The position numbers and the translations under genes were made by a program. This document shows, one piece after another, positions 1-5,069 of a stretch of DNA of 5,153 bases. This stretch comes from Lachnospiraceae bacterium. GTDB lineage: Bacteria > Bacillota > Clostridia > Lachnospirales > Lachnospiraceae. The notes beneath the pieces are model-generated. The model searched no databases, was not told the DNA's origin, and was given only the letters and a program-made list of their open reading frames with translations. The stretch is from contig DMCJ01000165.1 in the NCBI GenBank assembly GCA_003446735.1, positions 1 through 5,153 of the forward strand, read 5' to 3'. How positions within the stretch are numbered: position 1 is the stretch's first letter; the number at the start of each line of letters is the position of its first letter.

Positions 1-176
1 AGTACACCGTAGATGAATTTGGCTTTCTGCTTCTCACGGAGCTGTAAGCCGTACTCACTCATCTTCTTTCCGGATCTTGTGGATTTTCTCTTAGATTTCT
101 TGTCATACCCTAAATATGTGGGATCCAGATCTAAGGATCTGCATCTCTTTAATACGGGTGTTCTGTTAATTGCCAT
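1..176 (-). CDS. rpsD: 30S ribosomal protein S4, N-terminal part (cut by window edge)
   Basis: S4 is a primary 16S rRNA-binding protein that nucleates assembly of the 30S body; in several bacteria it also represses its own operon. The 58 complete codons visible begin MAINRTPVLKRCRSLDLDP and continue through a basic stretch (DKKSKRKSTRSGKK) to SEYGLQLREKQKAKFIYGV, which is the S4 N-terminal domain followed by the conserved Y-G-x-Q-L-R-E-K-Q-K motif. The gene runs off the window at base 1, so the S4 RNA-binding domain is not seen. Only one cysteine (residue 12) is present in the region where zinc-type S4 proteins carry a cluster, so this is the zinc-free form. The ATG at 176 has a consensus site AGGAGG at 186-191 with 9 bases of spacing. 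It follows rpsK after a 94-base gap, an alpha-operon position. Identity is secure. Confidence 0.96.
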   Translation of the reverse strand, partial: MAINRTPVLKRCRSLDLDPTYLGYDKKSKRKSTRSGKKMSEYGLQLREKQKAKFIYGV

Positions 177-270
177 TATTTAAATCCTCCTGATTGTTTA
201 CAACGCTACTGCGCCTTCATCCAATTCCTTTTAATTCTTTACAAAAAACGATATATATGAAAAACGCTGA
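177..270 (-). other. 94-base rpsK-rpsD spacer, mostly unexplained
   Basis: This is the longest gene-free stretch in the window. Read on the minus strand, it starts with an AT-rich part holding two T-runs (GTTTTTC, then CGTTTTTTG) around ATATATAT. It continues with AAAAGGA (226-232), placed 5 bases before a four-codon frame ATG AAG GCG CAG TAG (220-206); an overlapping eight-codon TTG frame ends at 198. The palindrome TTGTTTACAA (plus strand) lies just before the rpsD ribosome binding site at 186-191. I find no convincing terminator stem before the T-runs and no good promoter. S4 autoregulation through a leader RNA is known in E. coli and B. subtilis, so a binding site here is possible, but I cannot fold it into a recognised S4 leader by eye. 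Confidence 0.4.
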
Positions 271-669
271 TCAAACACGACGACGCTTGGGAGGGCGACA
301 TCCGTTATGAGGAACGGGGGTCACGTCACGAATACTTGTAACCTCGAGTCCTGCTGCCTGAAGAGCACGAATGGCTGCTTCACGTCCTGAACCGGGTCCC
401 TTTACAAATACGTCAACGTACTTTAATCCATGCACCAATGCTGCCTTTGTGGCGGTCTCTGCTGCCATCTGTGCTGCATACGGTGTAGATTTCCTTGAAC
501 CTCTAAAGCCCAGACCACCGGCACTTGCCCAGCTTAATGCATTACCTTCCGTATCGGTTAACGTTACGATGGTATTGTTAAATGAAGACTGGATATGAGC
601 CTGTCCGCGTTCAACGTTTTTCTTTACGCGCTTTTTTGTAACCTTTTTAGTTGCTACTTTTTTCGCCAT
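271..669 (-). CDS. rpsK: 30S ribosomal protein S11
   Basis: S11 binds 16S rRNA on the platform of the small subunit and helps shape the mRNA exit site next to S7 and S18. The 132-residue product has the usual length. A lysine-rich N-terminal tail (residues 2-18) is followed by the core GQAHIQSSFNNTIVTLTD (22-39), the glycine-rich SAGGLGFRGSRKSTPYAAQ (49-67), the loop VKGPGSGREAA (89-99) and the C-terminal signature DVTPVPHNGCRPPKRRRV (115-132), all hallmarks of the family. The ATG at 669 is the natural start for MAKKVATKK. Its ribosome binding site is weak compared with those of its neighbours: only GTAGG, with its AGG at 681-683 and 11 bases of spacing. This suggests partial dependence on ribosomes finishing rpsM, 42 bases upstream. 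Identity is secure. Confidence 0.98.
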   Translation of the reverse strand: MAKKVATKKVTKKRVKKNVERGQAHIQSSFNNTIVTLTDTEGNALSWASAGGLGFRGSRKSTPYAAQMAAETATKAALVHGLKYVDVFVKGPGSGREAAIRALQAAGLEVTSIRDVTPVPHNGCRPPKRRRV

Positions 670-691
670 GATTAAACTAACCTACACTTTC

Positions 692-711
692 TTAACGATG
701 CAATGCGTTAA
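692..711 (-). repeat. Small AT-rich inverted repeat between rpsM and rpsK
   Basis: Directly after the rpsM stop codon the minus strand reads TTAACG, eight bases, then CGTTAA: a perfect 6-bp inverted repeat. The central CATTGCAT can add two more pairs with one bulged C. There is no T-run after it, so it does not look like an intrinsic terminator. It lies about 8 bases before the weak rpsK ribosome binding site and could be an mRNA hairpin, but a stem this short and AT-rich can occur by chance. Confidence 0.35.
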
Positions 712-1080
712 TTACTTCTTCTTGTTTGCTACTGTTCTCTTCGGTCCCTTCCTGGTGCGGGCGTTGGTCTTAGTTTTCTGACCGCGAACGGGAAGGCCCT
801 TTCTGTGGCGGATACCTCTGTAACAGCCGATCTCCTGAAGTCTCTTGATGTTTAAAGCTATCTCTCTGCGGAGATCACCTTCAACGATCTGAGATCCGTC
901 GATCACTTCACTGATGCGCTTAACTTCTTCATCCGTTAAGTCCTTGCATCTGGTATCCGGATTGACTTTTGCCTCTGTAAGTATACGGGTAGCGCTGGGT
1001 CTGCCGATACCATAGATATAGGTAAGGCCTATTTCAACACGCTTCTCTCTGGGCAAGTCAACACCTGCAATACGAGCCAT
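712..1080 (-). CDS. rpsM: 30S ribosomal protein S13
   Basis: S13 sits in the head of the small subunit, contacts the P-site tRNA through its tail and forms bridges to the 50S subunit through L5. The 122-residue product has the normal length. It begins MARIAGVDLPREKRVEIGLTYIYGIG (helix-two-turn-helix region, about 1-60), carries LRREIALNIKRLQEIGCYRGIRHRKGLPVRGQ (70-101) and ends in the family signature GQKTKTNARTRKGPKR (100-115) and a lysine-rich tail that reaches toward the tRNAs. The ATG at 1080 has a strong AAGGAGG (1089-1095) with 8 bases of spacing. It follows rpmJ by 48 bases, and no E. coli-type alpha leader pseudoknot is obvious in that gap. Identity is secure. Confidence 0.98.
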   Translation of the reverse strand: MARIAGVDLPREKRVEIGLTYIYGIGRPSATRILTEAKVNPDTRCKDLTDEEVKRISEVIDGSQIVEGDLRREIALNIKRLQEIGCYRGIRHRKGLPVRGQKTKTNARTRKGPKRTVANKKK

Positions 1081-1128
1081 ATTCTTTTCCTCCTTGTTTT
1101 CTACCCTTTAGGGCGATTTATACGGAAA

Positions 1129-1242
1129 TTAACCCTGTACCTGCTTATGCTTGGGGTTTTCACAGATAATCCTGATCTTACCCTTTCTCTTGATGACTTT
1201 GCACTTTTCGCAGATAGGTTTTACCGACGATCTTACCTTCAT
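1129..1242 (-). CDS. rpmJ: 50S ribosomal protein L36 (zinc-binding form)
   Basis: L36 is the smallest large-subunit protein and stabilises 23S rRNA folding near the base of the stalk. The 37-codon frame MKVRSSVKPICEKCKVIKR...CENPKHKQVQG has the standard length. It keeps all four zinc ligands of the C+ form: Cys11, Cys14, Cys27 and His32. In many bacteria a cysteine-free paralogue elsewhere replaces it when zinc is scarce; this copy is the zinc-bound type. The ATG at 1242 has AGGAG (1251-1255) with 8 bases of spacing. It is the first gene behind the promoter at 1277-1305 and would be the lead gene of the rpmJ-rpsM-rpsK-rpsD transcript. Identity is secure. Confidence 0.97.
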   Translation of the reverse strand: MKVRSSVKPICEKCKVIKRKGKIRIICENPKHKQVQG

Positions 1243-1276
1243 CTTAAACACTCCTTTCATAAGACGACCATTTCAC

Positions 1277-1305
1277 AGTATAGCACAGGAAAAATCCATT
1301 TGCAA
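1277..1305 (-). promoter_or_regulatory. Sigma-A-type promoter upstream of rpmJ
   Basis: On the minus strand, the infA-rpmJ gap contains a -35 box TTGCAA (1300-1305; 4 of 6 to TTGACA), a spacer of exactly 17 bases, and a -10 box TATACT (1277-1282; 5 of 6 to TATAAT). The TGC just before the -10 makes it an extended -10. The bases upstream of the -35 are AT-rich with a run of T (about 1307-1325), as expected of an UP element. Transcription would start near 1270, giving a leader of roughly 28 bases before rpmJ. No stable hairpin precedes the T-run after infA, so readthrough from the upstream genes probably continues and this promoter adds to it. The call is by eye from the consensus. Confidence 0.8.
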
Positions 1306-1322
1306 CAAAAAAATTAATTATT

Positions 1323-1541
1323 TTACTTGTCTCTCCAGATGATCCTGCCCTTGCTCAAGTCATAAGGAGAAAGTTCCATTGTTACCTTATCTCCGGGTAA
1401 GATCCTGATGAAATTCTGACGAAGCTTTCCGCTTATGTGGGCGAGCACCCTGTGCCCGTTTTCAAGCTCCACCTGAAACATGGTGTTCGGGAGCTTCTCA
1501 ACTACGGTTCCTTCAATTTCGATTACATCTGCTTTTGACAT
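1323..1541 (-). CDS. infA: Translation initiation factor IF-1
   Basis: IF-1 occupies the A site of the 30S subunit during initiation and works with IF-2 and IF-3 to secure initiator tRNA placement. The product is 72 residues, the family's standard size, and is a single S1-like OB fold: MSKADVIEIEGTVVEKLPNT, then FQVELENGHRVLAHISGKLR (22-41), FIRILPGDKV (44-53) and ELSPYDLSKGRIIWR (56-70). The ATG at 1541 is preferred over an in-frame TTG 30 bases upstream because the ribosome binding site (1548-1553) lies between them and the shorter protein matches the family. The start lies 19 bases inside the preceding KOW gene, so the two are probably translationally coupled. Identity is secure. Confidence 0.98.
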   Translation of the reverse strand: MSKADVIEIEGTVVEKLPNTMFQVELENGHRVLAHISGKLRQNFIRILPGDKVTMELSPYDLSKGRIIWRDK

Positions 1542-1813
1542 TTGTTTCCCTCCGATATGGATTCTTTCCAAAGGTTAATGATCCTGACTAAGTCGTGGTC
1601 ATATATCTTTTCGCCCGCTTTGATCTTTTCCGTAAGACCTTTCGTATCAAATGAGCGATTTATCTGTAAATGAGCCGGGTTCTTTTTTTTCGGGTTATCA
1701 ACGCTGCGTCTTTTCCCGTCGCTCACATAAAGATATCCGTCTTTTTCTTCTATAATAATATATGCTTTTCCTTTATCGTGTCCCCGGATCGAGACTGCAA
1801 TGTTGCCTATCAT
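1523..1813 (-). CDS. KOW-domain RNA-binding protein (L14e/L6e/L27e-like), function unknown
   Basis: This 96-residue basic protein has a KOW-type beta-barrel at its N-terminus: GNIAVSIRGHDKGKAYIIIEEKDGYLYVSDG (3-33), with the G-x-D-K-G-K turn typical of KOW modules in ribosomal proteins and NusG. A lysine-rich segment RRSVDNPKKKNPAHLQINRS (35-54) and a predicted helical tail with alternating charge follow. Small KOW proteins annotated as L14e/L6e/L27e-like occur between map and infA in many Firmicutes, so the position supports the call; to my knowledge their job is not established, though a ribosome- or rRNA-related role is likely. The ATG at 1813 uses AGAGG (1821-1825), which overlaps the map stop codon. 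The last 19 bases overlap infA. Family membership is fairly sure; the function is inference. Confidence 0.85.
   Translation of the reverse strand: MIGNIAVSIRGHDKGKAYIIIEEKDGYLYVSDGKRRSVDNPKKKNPAHLQINRSFDTKGLTEKIKAGEKIYDHDLVRIINLWKESISEGNKCQKQM
1548..1553 (-). promoter_or_regulatory. Ribosome binding site fixing the infA start
   Basis: GGAGGG on the minus strand lies 6 bases before the ATG at 1541. It is inside the reading frame that would be gained by the upstream TTG start, which argues against that longer form, and it is also inside the coding sequence of the KOW gene. Confidence 0.85.
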
Positions 1814-1823
1814 CCGATAACCT

Positions 1824-2579
1824 CTAGTACATTGTAAGTATCTCGGGTTCCCCGTCCTTTGTTATAAGGATCGTGTTCTCATAGTGTGCCGAGATGCTCC
1901 TGTCCGAGGAGACTACCGTCCACTCGTCATCGAGCCAGTCAACTTCATCGGTCCCTAAGTTTATCATTGGTTCGACCGCAAGTGTCATACCAGCCGATAA
2001 TCTTATTCCCTTTTTCTTCATTGAAAAGTTCGGAACCTGAGGATCTTCATGAAGCTTAAGTCCTATCCCGTGGCCGACCAGATCTCTGACTATGCCGTAT
2101 CCGAACTGATCTATATAAGAAGCAACACCGTTTGAGATATCATAAAGATGTCCGCCGTCAACGGCATATTTTATTCCTTCAAAGAAAGACTGTTTTGTTC
2201 TTTCAATAAGAAGCTCTGCTTCCTTACTCACCTTTCCGACCGGGAAGGTCCTTGCCATGTCGGAATGATATCTGTTTAAGATCATTCCCGCATCGAGACT
2301 TACGATATCGCCTTCCTTTAAGATCCGATCCTTTCTCGGGATCCCGTGTACTACCTCTTCGTTTACGGATACACAGATGGATGCCGGATATCCTTCGTAG
2401 TTTAAGAAGTTCGGGGTTCCTCCGTGCGCTCTTATGAGTTTATCACCGAGTTCGTTTATCTCCATGGTCGAGATACCGGGACGAACCGCCTGCTCCATAT
2501 TTGCAAACACATCGGCAAGTCTCTTGCAGGATTCTCTCATAAGCTCTATTTCTCTTGCCGACTTTATCGTTACTGCCAT
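1824..2579 (-). CDS. map: Methionine aminopeptidase, type I
   Basis: This cytosolic metalloenzyme removes the initiator methionine from new proteins whose second residue is small, acting at the ribosome exit after deformylation. The 251-residue product is a bare catalytic pita-bread domain without the N-terminal zinc or SEC-C extension seen in some homologues. All five metal ligands are present: Asp96 (SLDAG), Asp107 (HSDMARTF), His170 (VGHGIG), Glu203 (VEPMI) and Glu234 (ENTIL). The substrate-side histidines His78 (VVHGIP) and His177 (LHEDP) are also present. Each position is one less than its E. coli counterpart. The ATG at 2579, giving MAVTIKSAREIELMRESC, is chosen over an in-frame GTG at 2588 because the latter lies inside the ribosome binding site. 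It starts one base after the adk stop, so coupling to adk is likely. Confidence 0.97.
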   Translation of the reverse strand: MAVTIKSAREIELMRESCKRLADVFANMEQAVRPGISTMEINELGDKLIRAHGGTPNFLNYEGYPASICVSVNEEVVHGIPRKDRILKEGDIVSLDAGMILNRYHSDMARTFPVGKVSKEAELLIERTKQSFFEGIKYAVDGGHLYDISNGVASYIDQFGYGIVRDLVGHGIGLKLHEDPQVPNFSMKKKGIRLSAGMTLAVEPMINLGTDEVDWLDDEWTVVSSDRSISAHYENTILITKDGEPEILTMY

Positions 2580-2580
2580 T

Positions 2581-3225
2581 TTATTCACCTAAGATGTCTG
2601 TGATCGCTTTAAACACGTCCTTCATGTCAACGGTTCCGTCAACACTTTTAAGGATTCCCTTCTTCTCGTAGAAATCGATAAGGGGCTGTGTCTGCTCATG
2701 ATATACTTTTAATCTGTTTAATACTGTCTCGGGCTTGTCATCATCCCTTAAGACAAGTTCTGCTCCGCACTTGTCGCAGATGCCTTCCTTCCTGGGAGGA
2801 ATGTGCTCGATATGATATGTGGCTCCGCATGAAAGGCAGGCTCTTCTTCCGCCCATCCTTCTTACGATATTCTCATCGGGAACATCTACGTTTATCGCAA
2901 AGTCCACACTGTCGTTTAATTCCTTAAGAGCATTCTCAAGTACTTCAGCCTGAGGGATCGTCCTGGGGAATCCGTCTAAGACATATCCATCCTTGCAGTC
3001 ATCCTCTTTAACTCTGTCTAAGAGGATCTTTACCGTTAACTCATCGGGGACGAGCTTTCCGGCATCTATATATGTCTTTGCTTCCTTACCGAGATCGGTA
3101 CCGTTTTTGATATTCGCCCTGAATATGTCTCCCGTGGAGATATGGGGGATTGAATACTTCTCGGCTATCATTTTAGCCTGTGTGCCTTTTCCCGCTCCGG
3201 GAGCACCTAACATGATCACCTTCAT
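2581..3225 (-). CDS. adk: Adenylate kinase with zinc-binding LID
   Basis: The enzyme interconverts ATP + AMP and 2 ADP in the cytosol and keeps the adenylate pool in balance. The 214-residue product has the long-form architecture. The P-loop GAPGAGKGT is at 7-15, the AMP-binding part includes STGDIFR (30-36) and DGFPRT (84-89), and there is a LID domain at about 125-163. Four cysteines, C130-x2-C133 and C150-x2-C153, form the structural zinc site common in Gram-positive adenylate kinases. The C-terminal region contains DDDKPETVLNRLKVYHEQTQPL (161-182) with the catalytic arginine. The ATG at 3225 is chosen over an in-frame GTG at 3246 because the strong AAGGAGG (3231-3237) lies between them. 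The gene sits between secY and map, as in most Firmicutes. Identity is secure. Confidence 0.98.
   Translation of the reverse strand: MKVIMLGAPGAGKGTQAKMIAEKYSIPHISTGDIFRANIKNGTDLGKEAKTYIDAGKLVPDELTVKILLDRVKEDDCKDGYVLDGFPRTIPQAEVLENALKELNDSVDFAINVDVPDENIVRRMGGRRACLSCGATYHIEHIPPRKEGICDKCGAELVLRDDDKPETVLNRLKVYHEQTQPLIDFYEKKGILKSVDGTVDMKDVFKAITDILGE
2585..2590 (-). promoter_or_regulatory. Ribosome binding site fixing the map start
   Basis: AGGTGA on the minus strand pairs with the 16S anti-SD region and sits 5 bases before the ATG at 2579. It covers the alternative GTG at 2588, which is therefore unlikely to be used. The site is embedded in the last codons of adk. Confidence 0.75.
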
Positions 3226-3230
3226 GGCTT

Positions 3231-3237
3231 CCTCCTT
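3231..3237 (-). promoter_or_regulatory. Ribosome binding site fixing the adk start
   Basis: AAGGAGG lies 5 bases before the ATG at 3225 and downstream of the competing GTG at 3246, so the shorter 214-residue protein is the real one. The hairpin at 3246-3278 ends 8 bases upstream of this site. Confidence 0.85.
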
Positions 3238-3245
3238 CTTAAACA

Positions 3246-3278
3246 CCCATTTAGGGACGCCGAAGGCGCCCCCTTGGG
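3246..3278 (-). other. GC-rich RNA hairpin in the secY-adk gap
   Basis: Read on the minus strand, GGGGCGCC (3265-3272), the loop TTC (3262-3264) and GGCGTCCC (3254-3261) form an 8-bp stem with one G-U pair, extendable by a further G-U. An outer CCCA (3275-3278) can pair with TGGG (3246-3249) across a small internal loop. It is much more GC-rich than the surrounding gap. No T-run follows, so it is not a classical intrinsic terminator. Possible roles are an RNA processing or stability boundary between secY and adk, control of access to the nearby adk ribosome binding site, or a dispersed palindromic repeat. The pairing is seen directly; the role is unknown. Confidence 0.6.
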
Positions 3279-3294
3279 AATAAACCTGATTTAA

Positions 3295-4614
3295 TTACTT
3301 ATTTAAGAATCCCTTGTAATTTCTTACAAGTAAAAGCGATTCGATCTGCTTTTCGGTCTCAAGTACGACGCTTACGATGATTATAAGGCTCGTACCGCCG
3401 AAGGATACGTTCGCACCGAATACACCGTTGAAGAAATAAGGTATAACGGCAACGATTATAAGACCTACGGCACCGATAAAGATTATATATCTGAGTATCC
3501 TCTCGAGATATTCAGTGGTAGGCTTACCGGGTCTGATACCGGGTATGTAACCGCCCTGCTTCTTTATATTGTTCGATACCTCCAAAGGATTGAAAGTGAT
3601 CGATGTATAGAAGTAAGCAAAGAACACAACGAGTATGATGTAGAGCAAAAGTCCTACCGAATACTTGGGTGCTGCCGGATTACACCAGTTTCCCGAGCTT
3701 AAGCATCTTAATATCTCAGCGCCGATCCCGGTACCGTTGTAACCCACAAGCTGGGAAATGATAACGGGAGTCTCGAGTAAAGATGATGCGAAGATGATCG
3801 GGATAACACCGGCCGTGTTTATCTTTAAGGGGATAACGGAATTCTGTCCGCCCACGGTACGTCTTCCCTGGATCTTCTTTGCATACTGAACGGGGATATT
3901 TCTCACACCGTCATTTAATATAATGGTTAAAACTACAGTCAAAAGGATGATGGCTATGATAACGACTGCCGCTACTACACCGAGTGCGATCGTCTCAGCA
4001 CCTACTACAAACTGCTCATAAAGGCCTGCCATATCCGAAGGGATGCGGGAGATTATGTTTATGATAAGGACTATTGATATACCGTTTCCGATACCCTTTT
4101 CGGTGATACGCTCGCCGACCCACATAAGGAAAGCAGAGCCTGCCGTAAGAGCTATGATGACAACGGCATAATCAAGTGCCTTTACATCTCCTGCAAGAAG
4201 TCCCTGATTACCGAAACCGATCGCTACAGCGCTTGCTTCGATAAGAGCGAGACCTACGGTAACATATCTTGTTATGGTGGTTATCTTCTTTCTTCCGTCT
4301 TCTCCGTCTTTCTGCATCTCCTCGAGTGCCGGGATAGCGATCGTAAGAAGCTGGATTATGATGGAAGATGTGATGTAAGGCGTAATATTGAGCGCCAACA
4401 CCGACATGTTAAGGAAGCTTCCTCCGGTAAACGCATCAAAGAATCCGAAAGAACCCTCTGTATGCTGTGAAAACCAATCGGAAAAGAATGATCTGTCAAC
4501 TCCGGGAACCGGAAGCTGGCATCCGAATCTTATCACAACAAGCATTAAGAATGTGAATAGTAATCTGTCCCTTACATCCTTTGTCTTGAAAGCGTTTTTT
4601 AATGTCTGTAACAT
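3295..4614 (-). CDS. secY: Protein translocase channel subunit SecY
   Basis: SecY is the ten-helix channel in the cytoplasmic membrane through which SecA-driven preproteins pass and from which membrane proteins enter the bilayer, in complex with SecE and SecG. The 439-residue product has the usual length. Hydrophobic segments lie near 18-37, 70-95, 117-136, 147-167, 177-190, 205-232, 267-290, 319-340, 374-393 and 405-420. Family motifs are ALNITPYITSSIIIQLL (74-90), GERITEKGIGNGIS (167-180), the cytosolic loop NIPVQYAKK (239-247), the SecA-contacting loop YIPGIRPGKPTTEYL (356-370) and FGGTSLIIIV (405-414). The ATG at 4614 overlaps the rplO stop (TAATG), with AGAGGTGAT (4618-4626) as ribosome binding site. 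One oddity is two cysteines, C304 and C311, in the outer loop between helices 7 and 8. Identity is secure. Confidence 0.98.
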   Translation of the reverse strand: MLQTLKNAFKTKDVRDRLLFTFLMLVVIRFGCQLPVPGVDRSFFSDWFSQHTEGSFGFFDAFTGGSFLNMSVLALNITPYITSSIIIQLLTIAIPALEEMQKDGEDGRKKITTITRYVTVGLALIEASAVAIGFGNQGLLAGDVKALDYAVVIIALTAGSAFLMWVGERITEKGIGNGISIVLIINIISRIPSDMAGLYEQFVVGAETIALGVVAAVVIIAIILLTVVLTIILNDGVRNIPVQYAKKIQGRRTVGGQNSVIPLKINTAGVIPIIFASSLLETPVIISQLVGYNGTGIGAEILRCLSSGNWCNPAAPKYSVGLLLYIILVVFFAYFYTSITFNPLEVSNNIKKQGGYIPGIRPGKPTTEYLERILRYIIFIGAVGLIIVAVIPYFFNGVFGANVSFGGTSLIIIVSVVLETEKQIESLLLVRNYKGFLNK

Positions 4615-5054
4615 TAAATCACCTCTGCTGTTCCGCCTGCGGCTTCAATTTTCTCCTTTGCGCTCTCGCTGAATGCGCTGACCTTTACGGTAAGCTTCTT
4701 GGAGAGTTCGCCGTTTCCTAAGATCTTAACACCGTCAAGAGTATCCTTAACGATACCTTTTTCGATAAGAGATTCTGCAGTAACAGTATCACCGTTCTCA
4801 AATCTTTCAAGCATGCTTACGTTGATGCCTACGATCTCCTTGTGATTTCTGTTCTTGAATCCTCTCTTGGGGATACGACGGTATAAGGGCATCTGACCAC
4901 CCTCAAAGCCTATCCTGGGTGCACCGGAACGTGCCTTCTGACCTTTATGGCCCTTGCCGGCCGTCTTTCCGTTTCCGGATGCATGACCGCGTCCTCTGCG
5001 GAAATTATTGCTTTGTCTGGAGCCTTCCGCCGGCTGTAAATTTGCTAAATCCAT
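4614..5054 (-). CDS. rplO: 50S ribosomal protein L15
   Basis: L15 is a late-assembly 23S rRNA-binding protein with a globular C-terminal domain and a long basic N-terminal extension that threads into the rRNA core. The 146-residue product fits the family. It starts MDLANLQPAEGSRQ, followed by the glycine- and arginine-rich RRGRGHASGNGKTAGKGHKGQKARSG (19-44), then FEGGQMPLYRRIPKRGFKN (50-68). It ends with the L15 signature region around VKILGNGELSKKLTVKVSAFSESAKEKIEAAGG (109-141). The ATG at 5054 has AAGGGGG (5061-5067) with 6 bases of spacing, and the gene begins 15 bases after the rpmD stop. Its stop codon shares a base with the secY start. Identity is secure. Confidence 0.98.
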   Translation of the reverse strand: MDLANLQPAEGSRQSNNFRRGRGHASGNGKTAGKGHKGQKARSGAPRIGFEGGQMPLYRRIPKRGFKNRNHKEIVGINVSMLERFENGDTVTAESLIEKGIVKDTLDGVKILGNGELSKKLTVKVSAFSESAKEKIEAAGGTAEVI

Positions 5055-5069
5055 ACGGTACCCCCTTCT

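Noticed and set aside
177..270. Promoter for rpsD in the spacer
   Set aside because: TTGTAA-like and TAAAGA-like strings occur, but no pair has proper spacing and acceptable matches for both boxes.
371..598. Plus-strand open frame of 75 codons
   Set aside because: Antisense to rpsK, whose protein sequence is clearly conserved; no ribosome binding site or family resemblance.
1104..1113. Palindrome CCCTAAAGGG in the rpmJ-rpsM gap as an S4 leader element
   Set aside because: It forms only 3-4 pairs with a tiny loop, and no surrounding pseudoknot partners are evident in the 48-base gap.
1306..1325. T-run after infA as an intrinsic terminator
   Set aside because: I find no stable GC-rich stem directly before it on the minus strand; it fits better as the AT-rich upstream part of the rpmJ promoter.
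1151..1342. Plus-strand open frame across rpmJ and the infA-rpmJ gap
   Set aside because: Antisense to rpmJ and to the rpmJ promoter; its hydrophobic look comes from the complement of lysine-rich codons and AT-rich DNA.
2252..2437. Plus-strand open frame opposite map
   Set aside because: Shadow of the conserved map catalytic region; the arginine/leucine-rich product resembles nothing I know.
3226..3246. Seven-residue N-terminal extension of adenylate kinase from a GTG at 3246
   Set aside because: The consensus ribosome binding site at 3231-3237 lies inside it, and the family begins at MKVIMLGAPG-type sequence.
2688..3283. Two plus-strand open frames opposite adk
   Set aside because: Shadows of adk, which has intact P-loop, zinc LID and full length on the minus strand.
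4388..4672. Plus-strand open frame opposite the start of secY and end of rplO
   Set aside because: Antisense to two secure genes, with no initiation signal seen.
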